DNA of 64,000 bases, from positions 1-64,000 of the forward strand of contig CAMKZU010000005.1 in assembly GCA_946477855.1 (NCBI GenBank). The letters run 5' to 3'. The DNA is from an uncultured Lactobacillus sp. (lineage in GTDB: Bacteria; Bacillota; Bacilli; Lactobacillales; Lactobacillaceae). Shown piece by piece: positions 8,680 through 18,313 of this stretch. Under the pieces are notes generated by a model. The model saw only the letters and a program-made list of their open reading frames with translations, was not told the DNA's origin and ran no database searches. Made by a program: the position numbers and the translations under genes. The first letter of the stretch is position 1. The number at the start of each line of letters is the position of its first letter.

Positions 8680-9917
8680 TGGAGAAAAAAATGACAGAAC
8701 AATTGAATGAAAAAATGCAAAAAGTATTACAGCATATGTTAAAAGGTGGATTAGTTATTGTCGCTGATTCGCCTCAACGTGAGTCTGAAGGGGATATGAT
8801 TGGCTTAGCAGAGAAGGTTACACCGCAAGCGGTTAATATGATGATTACTAAGGCTCGTGGATTATTATGCGTACCAATGAGCAAAGCTTATGCCGACCGT
8901 CTGCAATTAAAACCAATTGAAACTGGCTCGAACGATACTTTTGGCACGGCTTTTACTCTTAGTGTTGACTCCACTGAAACTACTACGGGAATTTCAGCTT
9001 TTGATCGTGCGAAAACAATTAAAAAGTTAGCGGATCCTAATAGTCAATGGGCTGATTTTTATCATCCTGGTCATGTTTTCCCGTTAGTAGCTAAAGAAGG
9101 TGGTGTGCTGGAACGGACCGGTCATACAGAAGCAGCCTTAGATTTGGCAAGACTAGCTGGCGTTGCTCCTGTTGGCTTTATTTGTGAGTGCATTAAAAAA
9201 GATGGAACAATGGCTAGACGCAAAGATCTAAAAGCTTTAGCAGAAGGACTTGGCATACCTTATTTGACCATTGAGGAGTTAATTGCATACCGTAAAAATC
9301 AGGAAAACAAAGATTTGGGAATTGAGTCTTTTACCAAGGTTGACTTTCCCACAAAATATGGTCATTTCCAGCTTGAAGGTTTCAGAGATACCAAGCACCC
9401 TGAAAAGCAGCCAACTTTATTAATTAGCAAAGGTGAAGTTAAAAAAGGTGAGCCGCTTTTATTGCGGCTTCACAGTGAATGCTTAACGGGAGATGTGTTT
9501 GGTTCTAAACGTTGTGATTGTGGCGCTCAACTTGCCGCAGCATTAACTAAAATTGAAGAAAATGGTTCAGGAGCAGTTTTATACTTGCGTCAAGAAGGTC
9601 GGGGAATTGGTCTTGAGAATAAATTACGTGCTTATAAGCTGCAAGATGAGGGTATGAATACAGTAGAAGCTAATCAACATCTTGGACTGCCGGTTGATGC
9701 TCGCCGCTACAATGTCGCTGCTGAAATTTTAAGACAAAAAGGCGTTAGCGAAGTTAAATTAATGACTAATAACCCAGATAAAGTAGCGCAATTAGAAAAT
9801 TACGGCATTAAAGTTACTGAACGCATTCCAGTTGAAGTGGGCATGACTGAAGAAAATAAAAAATATTTGGCGACTAAAAAACATGAAATGAATCATATTT
9901 TAAATGAGGTGGATTAA
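8661..9917 (+). CDS. ribBA: Bifunctional 3,4-dihydroxy-2-butanone-4-phosphate synthase / GTP cyclohydrolase II (the start may be the internal ATG at about 8679 or 8691)
   Basis: DHBPS motifs plus GTP cyclohydrolase II motif RLHSECLTGDVFGSKRCDCGAQL. Confidence 0.95.
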   Translation: MEKRILMEKKMTEQLNEKMQKVLQHMLKGGLVIVADSPQRESEGDMIGLAEKVTPQAVNMMITKARGLLCVPMSKAYADRLQLKPIETGSNDTFGTAFTLSVDSTETTTGISAFDRAKTIKKLADPNSQWADFYHPGHVFPLVAKEGGVLERTGHTEAALDLARLAGVAPVGFICECIKKDGTMARRKDLKALAEGLGIPYLTIEELIAYRKNQENKDLGIESFTKVDFPTKYGHFQLEGFRDTKHPEKQPTLLISKGEVKKGEPLLLRLHSECLTGDVFGSKRCDCGAQLAAALTKIEENGSGAVLYLRQEGRGIGLENKLRAYKLQDEGMNTVEANQHLGLPVDARRYNVAAEILRQKGVSEVKLMTNNPDKVAQLENYGIKVTERIPVEVGMTEENKKYLATKKHEMNHILNEVD

Positions 9918-9919
9918 TT

Positions 9920-10393
9920 ATGAAAGAAATTAACGGAAACATTGCTCAAGGACAAGATAAAAAGATTGGGATTGTTGTTGCTCAGTTTAATGGTGTGGTC
10001 ACAGATCGACTACTTTCTGGAGCAGTGTCACAATTAAAAAAATCGGGCGTGAAAGATGAAAATATTGTGATTGTGAGAGTACCCGGTGCCTTTGAAATTG
10101 CTCGTACAGTCAACTGTCTGGCAAAAAGTGGCAAAGTCGATGGCATTATTGCTTTAGGAGCTGTAATTAGAGGCGAAACAGCTCACTTTACCTATGTTTG
10201 TGAAGGCACCACGTCGCAGTTAGCAGCTGCATCAGCTAATGGACCGGTGCCAGTCATGTTTGGTGTACTTATGACCGATACGGTCGCACAAGCAACCGAT
10301 CGTGCCGGAGGTAAAGCAGGCAATAAAGGAGCTGAGTGTGCTACAGATGTCTTAGAAGTATTAAATATAGAAGAGCAAATAAAGCAACTATAA
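9920..10393 (+). CDS. ribH: 6,7-dimethyl-8-ribityllumazine synthase
   Basis: GAFEIA, GAVIRGETAHFTYVCEG, RAGGKAGNKG motifs. Confidence 0.95.
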   Translation: MKEINGNIAQGQDKKIGIVVAQFNGVVTDRLLSGAVSQLKKSGVKDENIVIVRVPGAFEIARTVNCLAKSGKVDGIIALGAVIRGETAHFTYVCEGTTSQLAAASANGPVPVMFGVLMTDTVAQATDRAGGKAGNKGAECATDVLEVLNIEEQIKQL

Positions 10394-10428
10394 TTTATTA
10401 AGTACATCTCCTTAATAAAGAAATAGCA

Positions 10429-10461
10429 AGTCATTTTTAGAAATAGAAGTGGCTTGTTTTT
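10429..10461 (+). terminator. Probable rib operon terminator
   Basis: CAAGTCATTTTTAGAAATAGAAGTGGCTTGTTTTTG. Confidence 0.65.
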
Positions 10462-10742
10462 GGTCTTAGTAGTTTTAGCGGCTTGCTGTTTGCTTTTATT
10501 ATTAGTTGATTGATCTTTAAATTATTAAAACTAATTTTAAAATCATATATTCATATATTATAAGATAACAGTAAAATAGTTATTTTAATTTGTTACTAAT
10601 GTTAATTTTATGGCTATTTTAAGCACTTTTAAAAAAATATTTTTACTTGCAATGTTATTAAATTAATTATATAATAAAATTGTAATGATATTCATATTTT
10701 TTTAGTAGCAAAATTAGATAATTTTTATTATTGAGGTGAAAA

Positions 10743-13286
10743 ATGAATAAAGGATTGAACCACAATAAGCGAACTGGAGCACTGCTTTTTAGTAGTTTAA
10801 CGGCAGCTGCACTTGGTTTGATGAGTTTGGATACTAATGTCGTAAAGGCTGATAGCAATTCAGGAACACAAGACACTGCACGAAGCTTTAATAAGAATGA
10901 TAATGATAGTCGTGTTAAAACTCGAGTAGCAAACAATACTGTATCTCAAGCAAATAATCAGGGCGTTACTACTGATAATGCGAATACCACTGCACCAGAA
11001 GGAAATGCTAATGATACTACAGATAATGCAGATGAAACTCAAAACGGGAGTGTGGGCTCATCGCAGGGCACAAATGAAGAGACAAACTCTCAAACTTCTG
11101 CTGGTAATGATCAGCCAGAAACAGACATTACTAAGAATGAAAATAAAATTAGTACAAAAACTATTAAAACAAGTAAGTGGGGTAATGCTGACGAAAGTTA
11201 TGATAGTGATACTAACGTATTAACTGTAAGTGGAAGTCATGATAAGGATAATCCGACTATTGTCAATACAACTAAAACTTTAGGTGAATTTCTAGATCAA
11301 GGTGGACGAAACCCTGATATTGCAAAGGTAAAAAAGGTAATCTTTGACGGTTACTTTAAAGTTGTTGGCAATACCATGTCAGTTTTTATTAGCCTTAGTG
11401 GCCTAACTGATATTGAAGGCTTAGAAAACGTTGATACTTCGGAAGCGACCACCATGTTTGCCTGGTTTAGTCAATGCAGTAGTCTTAAACACGTAGATCT
11501 TTCTCATTTTAATACCTCAAATGTTAAAAACATGAATTCTATGTTTGAAGCCTGTACTAATCTCGAAGATCTTGACCTAAGTAAATTTAATACTTCCCAA
11601 GTCACAAATATGTCATATATGTTTGCTGGTTGTGAAAGTCTCAAAGAATTAGATTTGCAGAATTTTAATACTTCCCAAGTCACAGATATGTCATTTATGT
11701 TTACAGAGTGTAAGGGTCTTGAAAAATTAAATGTTACCAGCTTTGACACCTCTAAGGTTAAAAATATGGAGTATATGTTTAATTGTTGTGCAAGTTTACC
11801 TACCGTTGACGTACGTAATTTTAATACCCGTAATGTGACAAATATGGCGGCAATGTTCTGTATGTATTATTTTCATATTAGCGGTACTGGCCAAGTCTTT
11901 GGTTGGGATTCTAAACTTACGTCCCTTGATCTTTCCAACTTTGATACTAGTAATGTGACTGATATGGGTGGAATGTTTTTCAAATGTACAAAATTAAAAG
12001 AGCTGAACATTTCTAGCTTTGATACTTCTAAAGTTACAACTATGAATAGTATGTTCCAAGCATGTAATAAGTTAACATCCTTAGATCTTAGCAACTTTAA
12101 TACCGCAAATGTTACGGACATGTACGGCATGTTTCGAGATACGAATAGTTTAATCAGTTTGAACGTGTCAAGTTTTGATACAAGAAATGTAACTAACATG
12201 GGGCAAATGTTTTATCTTTATGTTGATACTTCAAAGAACAAATATCCTGAACTTTCGAACTTACGGACTCTAGATATCAGCAATTTTAACATCAGCAATA
12301 CCACGTATTGTGGCTACATGTTAAAAGGTCAAGCAGGATTGCTAGTTTTGAAACTGGGAAAAGGAAACAAAAACGTTTCACAAATGGGTCTTGATACACC
12401 AGGAACTTGGTTAAATGTTGGTGTTAACGGAACAATGCAGCGCCCTGAGGCCTCAGAAAAATGGTCATCAGATCAACTGATAAACAATTGGAAAGATGGT
12501 GCAAAAGATGAAACGTACGTGCGTGAAACTACAATAACAGCTCATTATCAAGATGAAAAGGGCAAGACGCTTGCGCCTGATGAGACTTACACTGGCACAT
12601 ACGGCACTCATTATGAAGCTAAAGTCAAAGAAATTCCTGGTTATGTTTTAACGGCTATGCCGAAAAATGCTAAAGGACTGATAGGCGAAAACGTAGATGA
12701 TATTATGTTTATTTATCAAAAACCTACAAATAACGGTAAAACGCCTGTTAAGGCCGCTGATGTAACGGTTCATTATGAAGATGAAAACGGTAATCAAATC
12801 GCCCCTAATGTTATTTTAAGTGGTAATGTTGGTGACGGCTATCAAACTGAAACAAAAACTATTTCCGGTTATACGTTAAAGGCTAGACCTAATAACGCCA
12901 CAGGATTCTTTACCAGCCAACCTCAGGACGTGGTTTACGTTTACACGAAGAATGATCAAAGTGCTAAGGAACCGGGAAAAGAACCGGGACAGGAACCAAG
13001 CGACAATGACAATGGTCATAATTCTAGCGGTAATGCAAAGCCGAATAAGAATAAGAAGGGAACACATAAGACTAATAAAAAGGCAACTAAAGAAAAGAAA
13101 TCTACTGCTAAGCAAAATAACGGTCGTGAACAACTAGGTAAGTCTACTGGTGCAAGTAAAAAGACCAGAACTTTGGCTCAGACAGGTTCAGATAGAAAAT
13201 CTCAAGTAGGTATGCTTCTCTTAGGCGCTTCAGCACTAGTTTTGAGTCTTTTAGGTGTGGTGACTAAACGCAGAAGAAAAGAATAA
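10743..13286 (+). CDS. BspA-like (DUF285) surface protein with two MucBP-type repeats and a C-terminal sorting signal
   Basis: Signal peptide; about ten LxxLDLSxFNTSxVTxMxxMF repeats; two xxVHYEDENGNxIAP MucBP modules; C-terminal LAQTG, hydrophobic stretch, KRRRKE. Confidence 0.92.
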   Translation: MNKGLNHNKRTGALLFSSLTAAALGLMSLDTNVVKADSNSGTQDTARSFNKNDNDSRVKTRVANNTVSQANNQGVTTDNANTTAPEGNANDTTDNADETQNGSVGSSQGTNEETNSQTSAGNDQPETDITKNENKISTKTIKTSKWGNADESYDSDTNVLTVSGSHDKDNPTIVNTTKTLGEFLDQGGRNPDIAKVKKVIFDGYFKVVGNTMSVFISLSGLTDIEGLENVDTSEATTMFAWFSQCSSLKHVDLSHFNTSNVKNMNSMFEACTNLEDLDLSKFNTSQVTNMSYMFAGCESLKELDLQNFNTSQVTDMSFMFTECKGLEKLNVTSFDTSKVKNMEYMFNCCASLPTVDVRNFNTRNVTNMAAMFCMYYFHISGTGQVFGWDSKLTSLDLSNFDTSNVTDMGGMFFKCTKLKELNISSFDTSKVTTMNSMFQACNKLTSLDLSNFNTANVTDMYGMFRDTNSLISLNVSSFDTRNVTNMGQMFYLYVDTSKNKYPELSNLRTLDISNFNISNTTYCGYMLKGQAGLLVLKLGKGNKNVSQMGLDTPGTWLNVGVNGTMQRPEASEKWSSDQLINNWKDGAKDETYVRETTITAHYQDEKGKTLAPDETYTGTYGTHYEAKVKEIPGYVLTAMPKNAKGLIGENVDDIMFIYQKPTNNGKTPVKAADVTVHYEDENGNQIAPNVILSGNVGDGYQTETKTISGYTLKARPNNATGFFTSQPQDVVYVYTKNDQSAKEPGKEPGQEPSDNDNGHNSSGNAKPNKNKKGTHKTNKKATKEKKSTAKQNNGREQLGKSTGASKKTRTLAQTGSDRKSQVGMLLLGASALVLSLLGVVTKRRRKE

Positions 13287-13322
13287 TAATTGTTTAAAGC
13301 ATACTAATTTAAAAAGTTAACT

Positions 13323-13363
13323 TAAATCAATCATTTCTTTTATGAGAGATGGTTGATTTTTTT
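13323..13363. terminator. Intrinsic terminator between convergent genes
   Basis: AAATCAATCATTTCTTTTATGAGAGATGGTTGATTTTTTT. Confidence 0.75.
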
Positions 13364-13372
13364 GCCCAATTT

Positions 13373-14608
13373 TTAATTGATCATTTCTTGGCGGTACCGT
13401 TGCACATTATTGCCAAGAAGGCTAAAAACAAGTAAAAGGGCAATTCCTGCAGCAAGTAAAGTAAGAGCGGGTTGGTGGCAAGCATTGGCGATTGCAGATA
13501 TTCCGACAGTAAAAAAGATATTCAAGAGAGCACTCCCCAGCTGCAAGAAACTTGATTGGGAAGACTGCACCTCTTTACCGGTTCTTTTAATTCTAGTTTT
13601 ATTGCACCAATTAGCGATTGGTAAAGTTTCGCCATATATCAGTACAGTAATAACAGTCATAGTAACGATTGTTTGGTTTAAAAAGAAAATTCCTAAAGCC
13701 AGCGTGGTAATAAATACTAAAGCACTAAGTAACCAAAATGTATTATCAAAGCGAATAAGAATAGCACCTAAGAAAAGACCACTGATAACAGCAAATAGTA
13801 GCCAGTAAACGTGACTATAATTAGGATCAATTGCCTTCCAGAAATAGATCAGCAACCCGTTAAATACTGCTTGGAGAGCACTGGTAAAGATGGCAATAAT
13901 AATTGAGGCGCGTAAGCCTTTGCTAGCAGTTATGCTGTGCCAAACTGTCACGAGGTGATTTAAGGTTTTAAAACTATTTTGGTTTTTAGTAAAGTGATTT
14001 TGGTGTAAAGCAATAGAGAGAAATATATTTATAAAAAAACCGTAGCTTGCTACTAAGAGAAAAGACAAATAGTTGCGGGTAGTAAAAATTAAAACTGCCA
14101 TCGCTGCCACACTGGCAATATTACCAATAAGTCCGGCAATGGAATTATGGTTAATAGTTGGCTCCAGTGCATTATCAGTCAGAAGTGACTTTAAATTCCC
14201 AGTGAAAGATAACCCTTCTACTAGGCTAAACATTGTTATACAAAGGTCAACCATAATGTATAAGGGTACAAAGTATTTTTGTGGAAAAGTAAAAGGGAGT
14301 AATAGAAATAAACTCAGTAAAATATACATCCAGATAAGCAGGCGCCTCTTGTCAGTGTTATCAAGCTTGGAACCGATAAATAAAACACTCACAATAAGTG
14401 CTAACGAACTGATGCTTGAGATTAAGCCGTTAATAACGATATTATCTGAATATTCACGGATAATTAGTGAACCGCCAATTCCAACTAAGATGCTGCTAAA
14501 ATTCGATAGCAAGTTAATTAGCGGTAATAATATTTGATTGCGCTTAAGAAATTTATTATTGTCCAATTTTGCCACGCCTTTCGTTTGCTGTAATGAGAAG
14601 CGTACCAT
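13373..14608 (-). CDS. MFS transporter
   Basis: About 410 aa, 12-TM-like hydrophobicity, MFS-like loop (GSKLDNTDKRRLLI). Confidence 0.75.
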   Translation of the reverse strand: MVRFSLQQTKGVAKLDNNKFLKRNQILLPLINLLSNFSSILVGIGGSLIIREYSDNIVINGLISSISSLALIVSVLFIGSKLDNTDKRRLLIWMYILLSLFLLLPFTFPQKYFVPLYIMVDLCITMFSLVEGLSFTGNLKSLLTDNALEPTINHNSIAGLIGNIASVAAMAVLIFTTRNYLSFLLVASYGFFINIFLSIALHQNHFTKNQNSFKTLNHLVTVWHSITASKGLRASIIIAIFTSALQAVFNGLLIYFWKAIDPNYSHVYWLLFAVISGLFLGAILIRFDNTFWLLSALVFITTLALGIFFLNQTIVTMTVITVLIYGETLPIANWCNKTRIKRTGKEVQSSQSSFLQLGSALLNIFFTVGISAIANACHQPALTLLAAGIALLLVFSLLGNNVQRYRQEMIN

Positions 14609-14776
14609 GTAGCATTTTTGCTGGCACTAAAAGCAACATAAAAGACCGTTTTCTTTGCGTAAAACGGTCTTTTTTAATATACAAAATCTTAAATCAAAAA
14701 TTTGTTTTTTCACTAAATAAAACTTACTTAATTCGTTTTGACAATTTACTACTGCCAAAAGTGCCACTAGATTTCC

Positions 14777-14805
14777 TTGTAAGCGTATACAGGCTCCCAT
14801 AGAAT
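14777..14805 (+). promoter_or_regulatory. mtl promoter with overlapping cre site
   Basis: TTGTAAGCGTATACA (14777-14791) fits cre WTGNAANCGNWNNCW; TTGTAA-17 bp-TAGAAT is a plausible -35/-10 pair. Confidence 0.65.
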
Positions 14806-14834
14806 TAATATAGATAGATTTAAAGAGGAGGAAA

Positions 14835-16649
14835 ATGATGTCACAAGAAAGTTTAGCTACTGGTCAAAATACAGTAAAAAGTAAAAAATCAGTCAAAACT
14901 AGAGTGCAGCAATTTGGCACAGCGCTTTCGGGTATGATTATGCCCAATATTTCAGCGATTATAGCTTGGGGCCTAATTACTGCTTTATTCATGGTTCCAG
15001 GCGGCTGGTTCCCTAACGCACATATTGCAGAGTTGATCAATCCAATGCTGCATTACTTATTACCATTGCTGATTGGCTATGTAGGCGGTCGAATGGTATA
15101 TGATGAGCGCGGAGCAGTTCTTGGCGCTATCGCTACCACCGGTGTTATCGTCGGGGCCAAAGTACCAATGTTTCTTGGTGCGATGATTATGGGTCCTTTA
15201 GGCGGTTGGTGTATTAAGAAATTTGATCAATTATTTTTAGATAAAATAAGAGCCGGTTTTGAAATGATTTATAAAAATTTCTCTGCCGGTATCATTGGTA
15301 TTATTTTAGCCATTATTGGCCAATCCATCATTAATCCTTTAGTTGTCAGTGGGAGTAATTTAGCTGCTAAAGGTGTTTCTTGGATTATTTCTGTTCACTT
15401 ATTGCCATTAGCCAACATTTTTATTGAACCAGCAAAAGTTCTGTTCTTAAACAATGCTGTTGGTAACGGTATCTTGGTTCCCTTGGGTATCCAGCAGGCA
15501 GGACAGCTGGGCAAGTCAGTGCTGTTTTTACTGGAATCTAATCCCGGCCCCGGTTTAGGAATTCTATTAGCTTTTTGCCTTTACGGCAAAGGAAGTTCCA
15601 AGTCTTCTGCTCCCGGTGCAGTTATTATTCACTTTTTGGGTGGTGTTCATGAAATATACTTCCCCTATATTTTAATGAAACCTATTTTAATTATTCCAGC
15701 AATTTTAGCAGGTGTTTCAGGTACGTTTACGTTCCAATTATTAGGTGCTGGTTTAAAAGCTGCTGCTTCACCGGGTTCAATTATTGCAATTTTGCTGATG
15801 ACGCCAAAAGGCAGCTATATAGCAAACCTAGCCGGAGTTTTGGTAGCAACCGTTGTCTCGTTTGTTTTATCTGCAATCATTTTAAAGCGGGATAAATCTT
15901 TAGGTGATGACCTGGAAGAAAAACAGGCACAAGTAGAGCAAATGAAAGCTGAGTCCAAGGGAATTACCAATAATAATGCGGACTTCAGCAAATCTGGAAA
16001 GATTAACAAGATTATTTTTGCTTGTGATGCCGGAATGGGTTCATCTGCAATGGGTGCATCTTTACTTCGTGACAAACTGAAAAAAGAAGGAATTACTGAT
16101 ATTCCAGTTACCAACACTGCTATTCGAGATCTTAAACCTGAACCTAATTTGTTAGTTGTAACCCAAAAAGAATTAGCAGATCGGGCTATTGCCCAAACTC
16201 CAGACGCAATGCACATTTCTGTAGGTAACTTTATGAGTAGCAGCCGCTATGATGAAATTGCTGCAATGCTCAAACAGGAAACTAAAGAAAATAAACCTAG
16301 TGGCGCAGATAAGGATACAGCAGGCACTACTAACCTTCTTGACAAGATCGATTTTGACAGAGTCCAAAAAATATATTTTGTCAGTGGGAAAAATAATATA
16401 GGTTCTACTACCATGGCTGCAAGCTTATTCAATGATGAGCTTGCCAAAACTCACCAGAAATTTATTGCTGCCAGAAAAGCACTTGACGAAGTTGTTGATA
16501 GTGCAGATGAGCTGCTTATCACAACTAAACCTGTAGCAAAGCAGTTAGGTAGTCAAATAAGTAAAGCACAAGTGATTGTGGTTGATGATTTGCTAAAAAG
16601 TAAAGAATTAAAACAACTAGTTCTTTATTTAAACGGTGAGGATGTGTAA
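14835..16649 (+). CDS. mtlA: PTS mannitol transporter EIICB
   Basis: EIIC (NISAIIAWGLITALF, GGVHEIYFPYILMKP) and EIIB (IIFACDAGMGSSAMGASLLRDKL). Confidence 0.93.
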   Translation: MMSQESLATGQNTVKSKKSVKTRVQQFGTALSGMIMPNISAIIAWGLITALFMVPGGWFPNAHIAELINPMLHYLLPLLIGYVGGRMVYDERGAVLGAIATTGVIVGAKVPMFLGAMIMGPLGGWCIKKFDQLFLDKIRAGFEMIYKNFSAGIIGIILAIIGQSIINPLVVSGSNLAAKGVSWIISVHLLPLANIFIEPAKVLFLNNAVGNGILVPLGIQQAGQLGKSVLFLLESNPGPGLGILLAFCLYGKGSSKSSAPGAVIIHFLGGVHEIYFPYILMKPILIIPAILAGVSGTFTFQLLGAGLKAAASPGSIIAILLMTPKGSYIANLAGVLVATVVSFVLSAIILKRDKSLGDDLEEKQAQVEQMKAESKGITNNNADFSKSGKINKIIFACDAGMGSSAMGASLLRDKLKKEGITDIPVTNTAIRDLKPEPNLLVVTQKELADRAIAQTPDAMHISVGNFMSSSRYDEIAAMLKQETKENKPSGADKDTAGTTNLLDKIDFDRVQKIYFVSGKNNIGSTTMAASLFNDELAKTHQKFIAARKALDEVVDSADELLITTKPVAKQLGSQISKAQVIVVDDLLKSKELKQLVLYLNGEDV

Positions 16650-16650
16650 G

Positions 16651-17097
16651 ATGATGAACCTTGATCAAAATATGATAGTACTTAACCAAAAATATGACAC
16701 AAAAGAAGATGCGATTCGCGCAGCTGGACAGTTGTTAGTTGATGGTGGTTGTGTAAGCACTGATTATATTGACTCAATGATTGCTCGTAATAAAGAGCTT
16801 TCCACCTACGTGGGCAACTTTATTGCGATTCCTCACGGTACAGAAGAAGGAAAAAAGTACATCAAAAAAACTGGTATTTCTTTTATTCAAGTTCCAGAGG
16901 GGATTGACTTCTCAGATGATCCAGCAAAAAAGCAAATTGTGACTGCCATTTTTGGGATTGCGGGTATTAATAATGAGCATTTACAAGTTTTATCACAAAT
17001 TGCATCATTTTGTGGACAGATTGAAAATGTCGCCCACTTAGCAGACGCTCAATCAAAACAAGAAGTGATTGATTTATTGGAAGGAGCAAAAGATTGA
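16651..17097 (+). CDS. mtlF: PTS mannitol-type EIIA
   Basis: [21 protein letters not shown] active-site region; operon position. Confidence 0.92.
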   Translation: MMNLDQNMIVLNQKYDTKEDAIRAAGQLLVDGGCVSTDYIDSMIARNKELSTYVGNFIAIPHGTEEGKKYIKKTGISFIQVPEGIDFSDDPAKKQIVTAIFGIAGINNEHLQVLSQIASFCGQIENVAHLADAQSKQEVIDLLEGAKD

Positions 17098-18245
17098 TGA
17101 AAGCAGTTCATTTTGGAGCAGGTAATATTGGTAGAGGCTTTATTGGAGAAACTCTGGCCGCTAATGATTTTGCAATTACATTTGTTGACGTTAACGACAC
17201 CATCATTAACGGACTTAATAAACGTAAAGAATACACCATTGAACTGGCTGCAGAAGGGCAACAGAAAATTACTGTCAAAAATGTTTGTGGCATAAATAAT
17301 GGGCAAAATCCAGAAGAAGTGGTCGCTGCCATTGCTCACACAGATTTAGTGACAACAGCTATTGGACCCAAGATTTTGCAGTTTATTGCTCCACTGATTG
17401 CACAAGGGATCAGTGCCCGTAAGAATAGTGGCAATGAAGAAAAGCTGGACTGCATAGCTTGTGAGAATATGATTGGCGGTTCACAATTATTAAAAAAGGA
17501 AGTCTATCAGCATTTAAACGAAGATGATAAAGAATACTGCGAGCACTATATTGGCTTTCCCAATGCAGCTGTAGACCGTATTGTTCCTTTACAAAAGCAT
17601 GATGATCCGCTGCTTGTCTCAGTGGAGCCGTTTAAAGAATGGATAGTTGATGAATCTCAGATGGCTAATCCATCTTTAAAATTAACTGGAGTTGATTATG
17701 CACCTGATTTGGAACCATATATTGAGCGCAAATTATTTTCGGTTAACACTGGGCACGCTACAGTTGCCTATACTGGAAAAACTCTAGGGTACACCAATAT
17801 TGGCGAAGCGATTAAAGATGAACGAGTATTAAACCAACTAAAAGGTGTTTTACAAGAAACTGGCGCTCTGCTGATTGCTAAATGGCATTTTGACCCTTCT
17901 CAACATGCACAGTACCAAAAGAAAATCATTCAGCGTTTTGAAAATCCATACATTTCCGATACTATAGCTCGCGTCGGACGCACCCCACTTCGCAAGTTAG
18001 GTTATGATGAAAGATTTATCAGGCCAATTCGTGAAACTAAGAAAAGGGGATTAAAGTATGACAAGTTGCTTGAAACGGTGGCAAAAATATACCAGTTTGA
18101 TGTCCCAAGTGATGATGAAAGTGTCAAACTACAACAGATAATCCAAAACAAGTTTGCTGAAGTAGTTAAGGAAACAACCAGCTTGCAAGATCAAGATTTG
18201 ATTGGTGAAATTGCTACTCAAATATCAGCAGAATTTAAAAAATAA
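17094..18245 (+). CDS. mtlD: Mannitol-1-phosphate 5-dehydrogenase
   Basis: [20 protein letters not shown] start; family-typical length of 383 aa. Confidence 0.95.
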   Translation: MMKAVHFGAGNIGRGFIGETLAANDFAITFVDVNDTIINGLNKRKEYTIELAAEGQQKITVKNVCGINNGQNPEEVVAAIAHTDLVTTAIGPKILQFIAPLIAQGISARKNSGNEEKLDCIACENMIGGSQLLKKEVYQHLNEDDKEYCEHYIGFPNAAVDRIVPLQKHDDPLLVSVEPFKEWIVDESQMANPSLKLTGVDYAPDLEPYIERKLFSVNTGHATVAYTGKTLGYTNIGEAIKDERVLNQLKGVLQETGALLIAKWHFDPSQHAQYQKKIIQRFENPYISDTIARVGRTPLRKLGYDERFIRPIRETKKRGLKYDKLLETVAKIYQFDVPSDDESVKLQQIIQNKFAEVVKETTSLQDQDLIGEIATQISAEFKK

Positions 18246-18262
18246 ATTAATTTAATGTATTA

Positions 18263-18305
18263 AAAACAGCCGTTATATAGTTTAATCATATTAATGGCTG
18301 TTTTC
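18263..18305 (+). terminator. Terminator downstream of mtlD
   Basis: AAACAGCCGTTA...TAATGGCTGTTTTCTT. Confidence 0.6.
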
Positions 18306-18313
18306 TTAATTAA

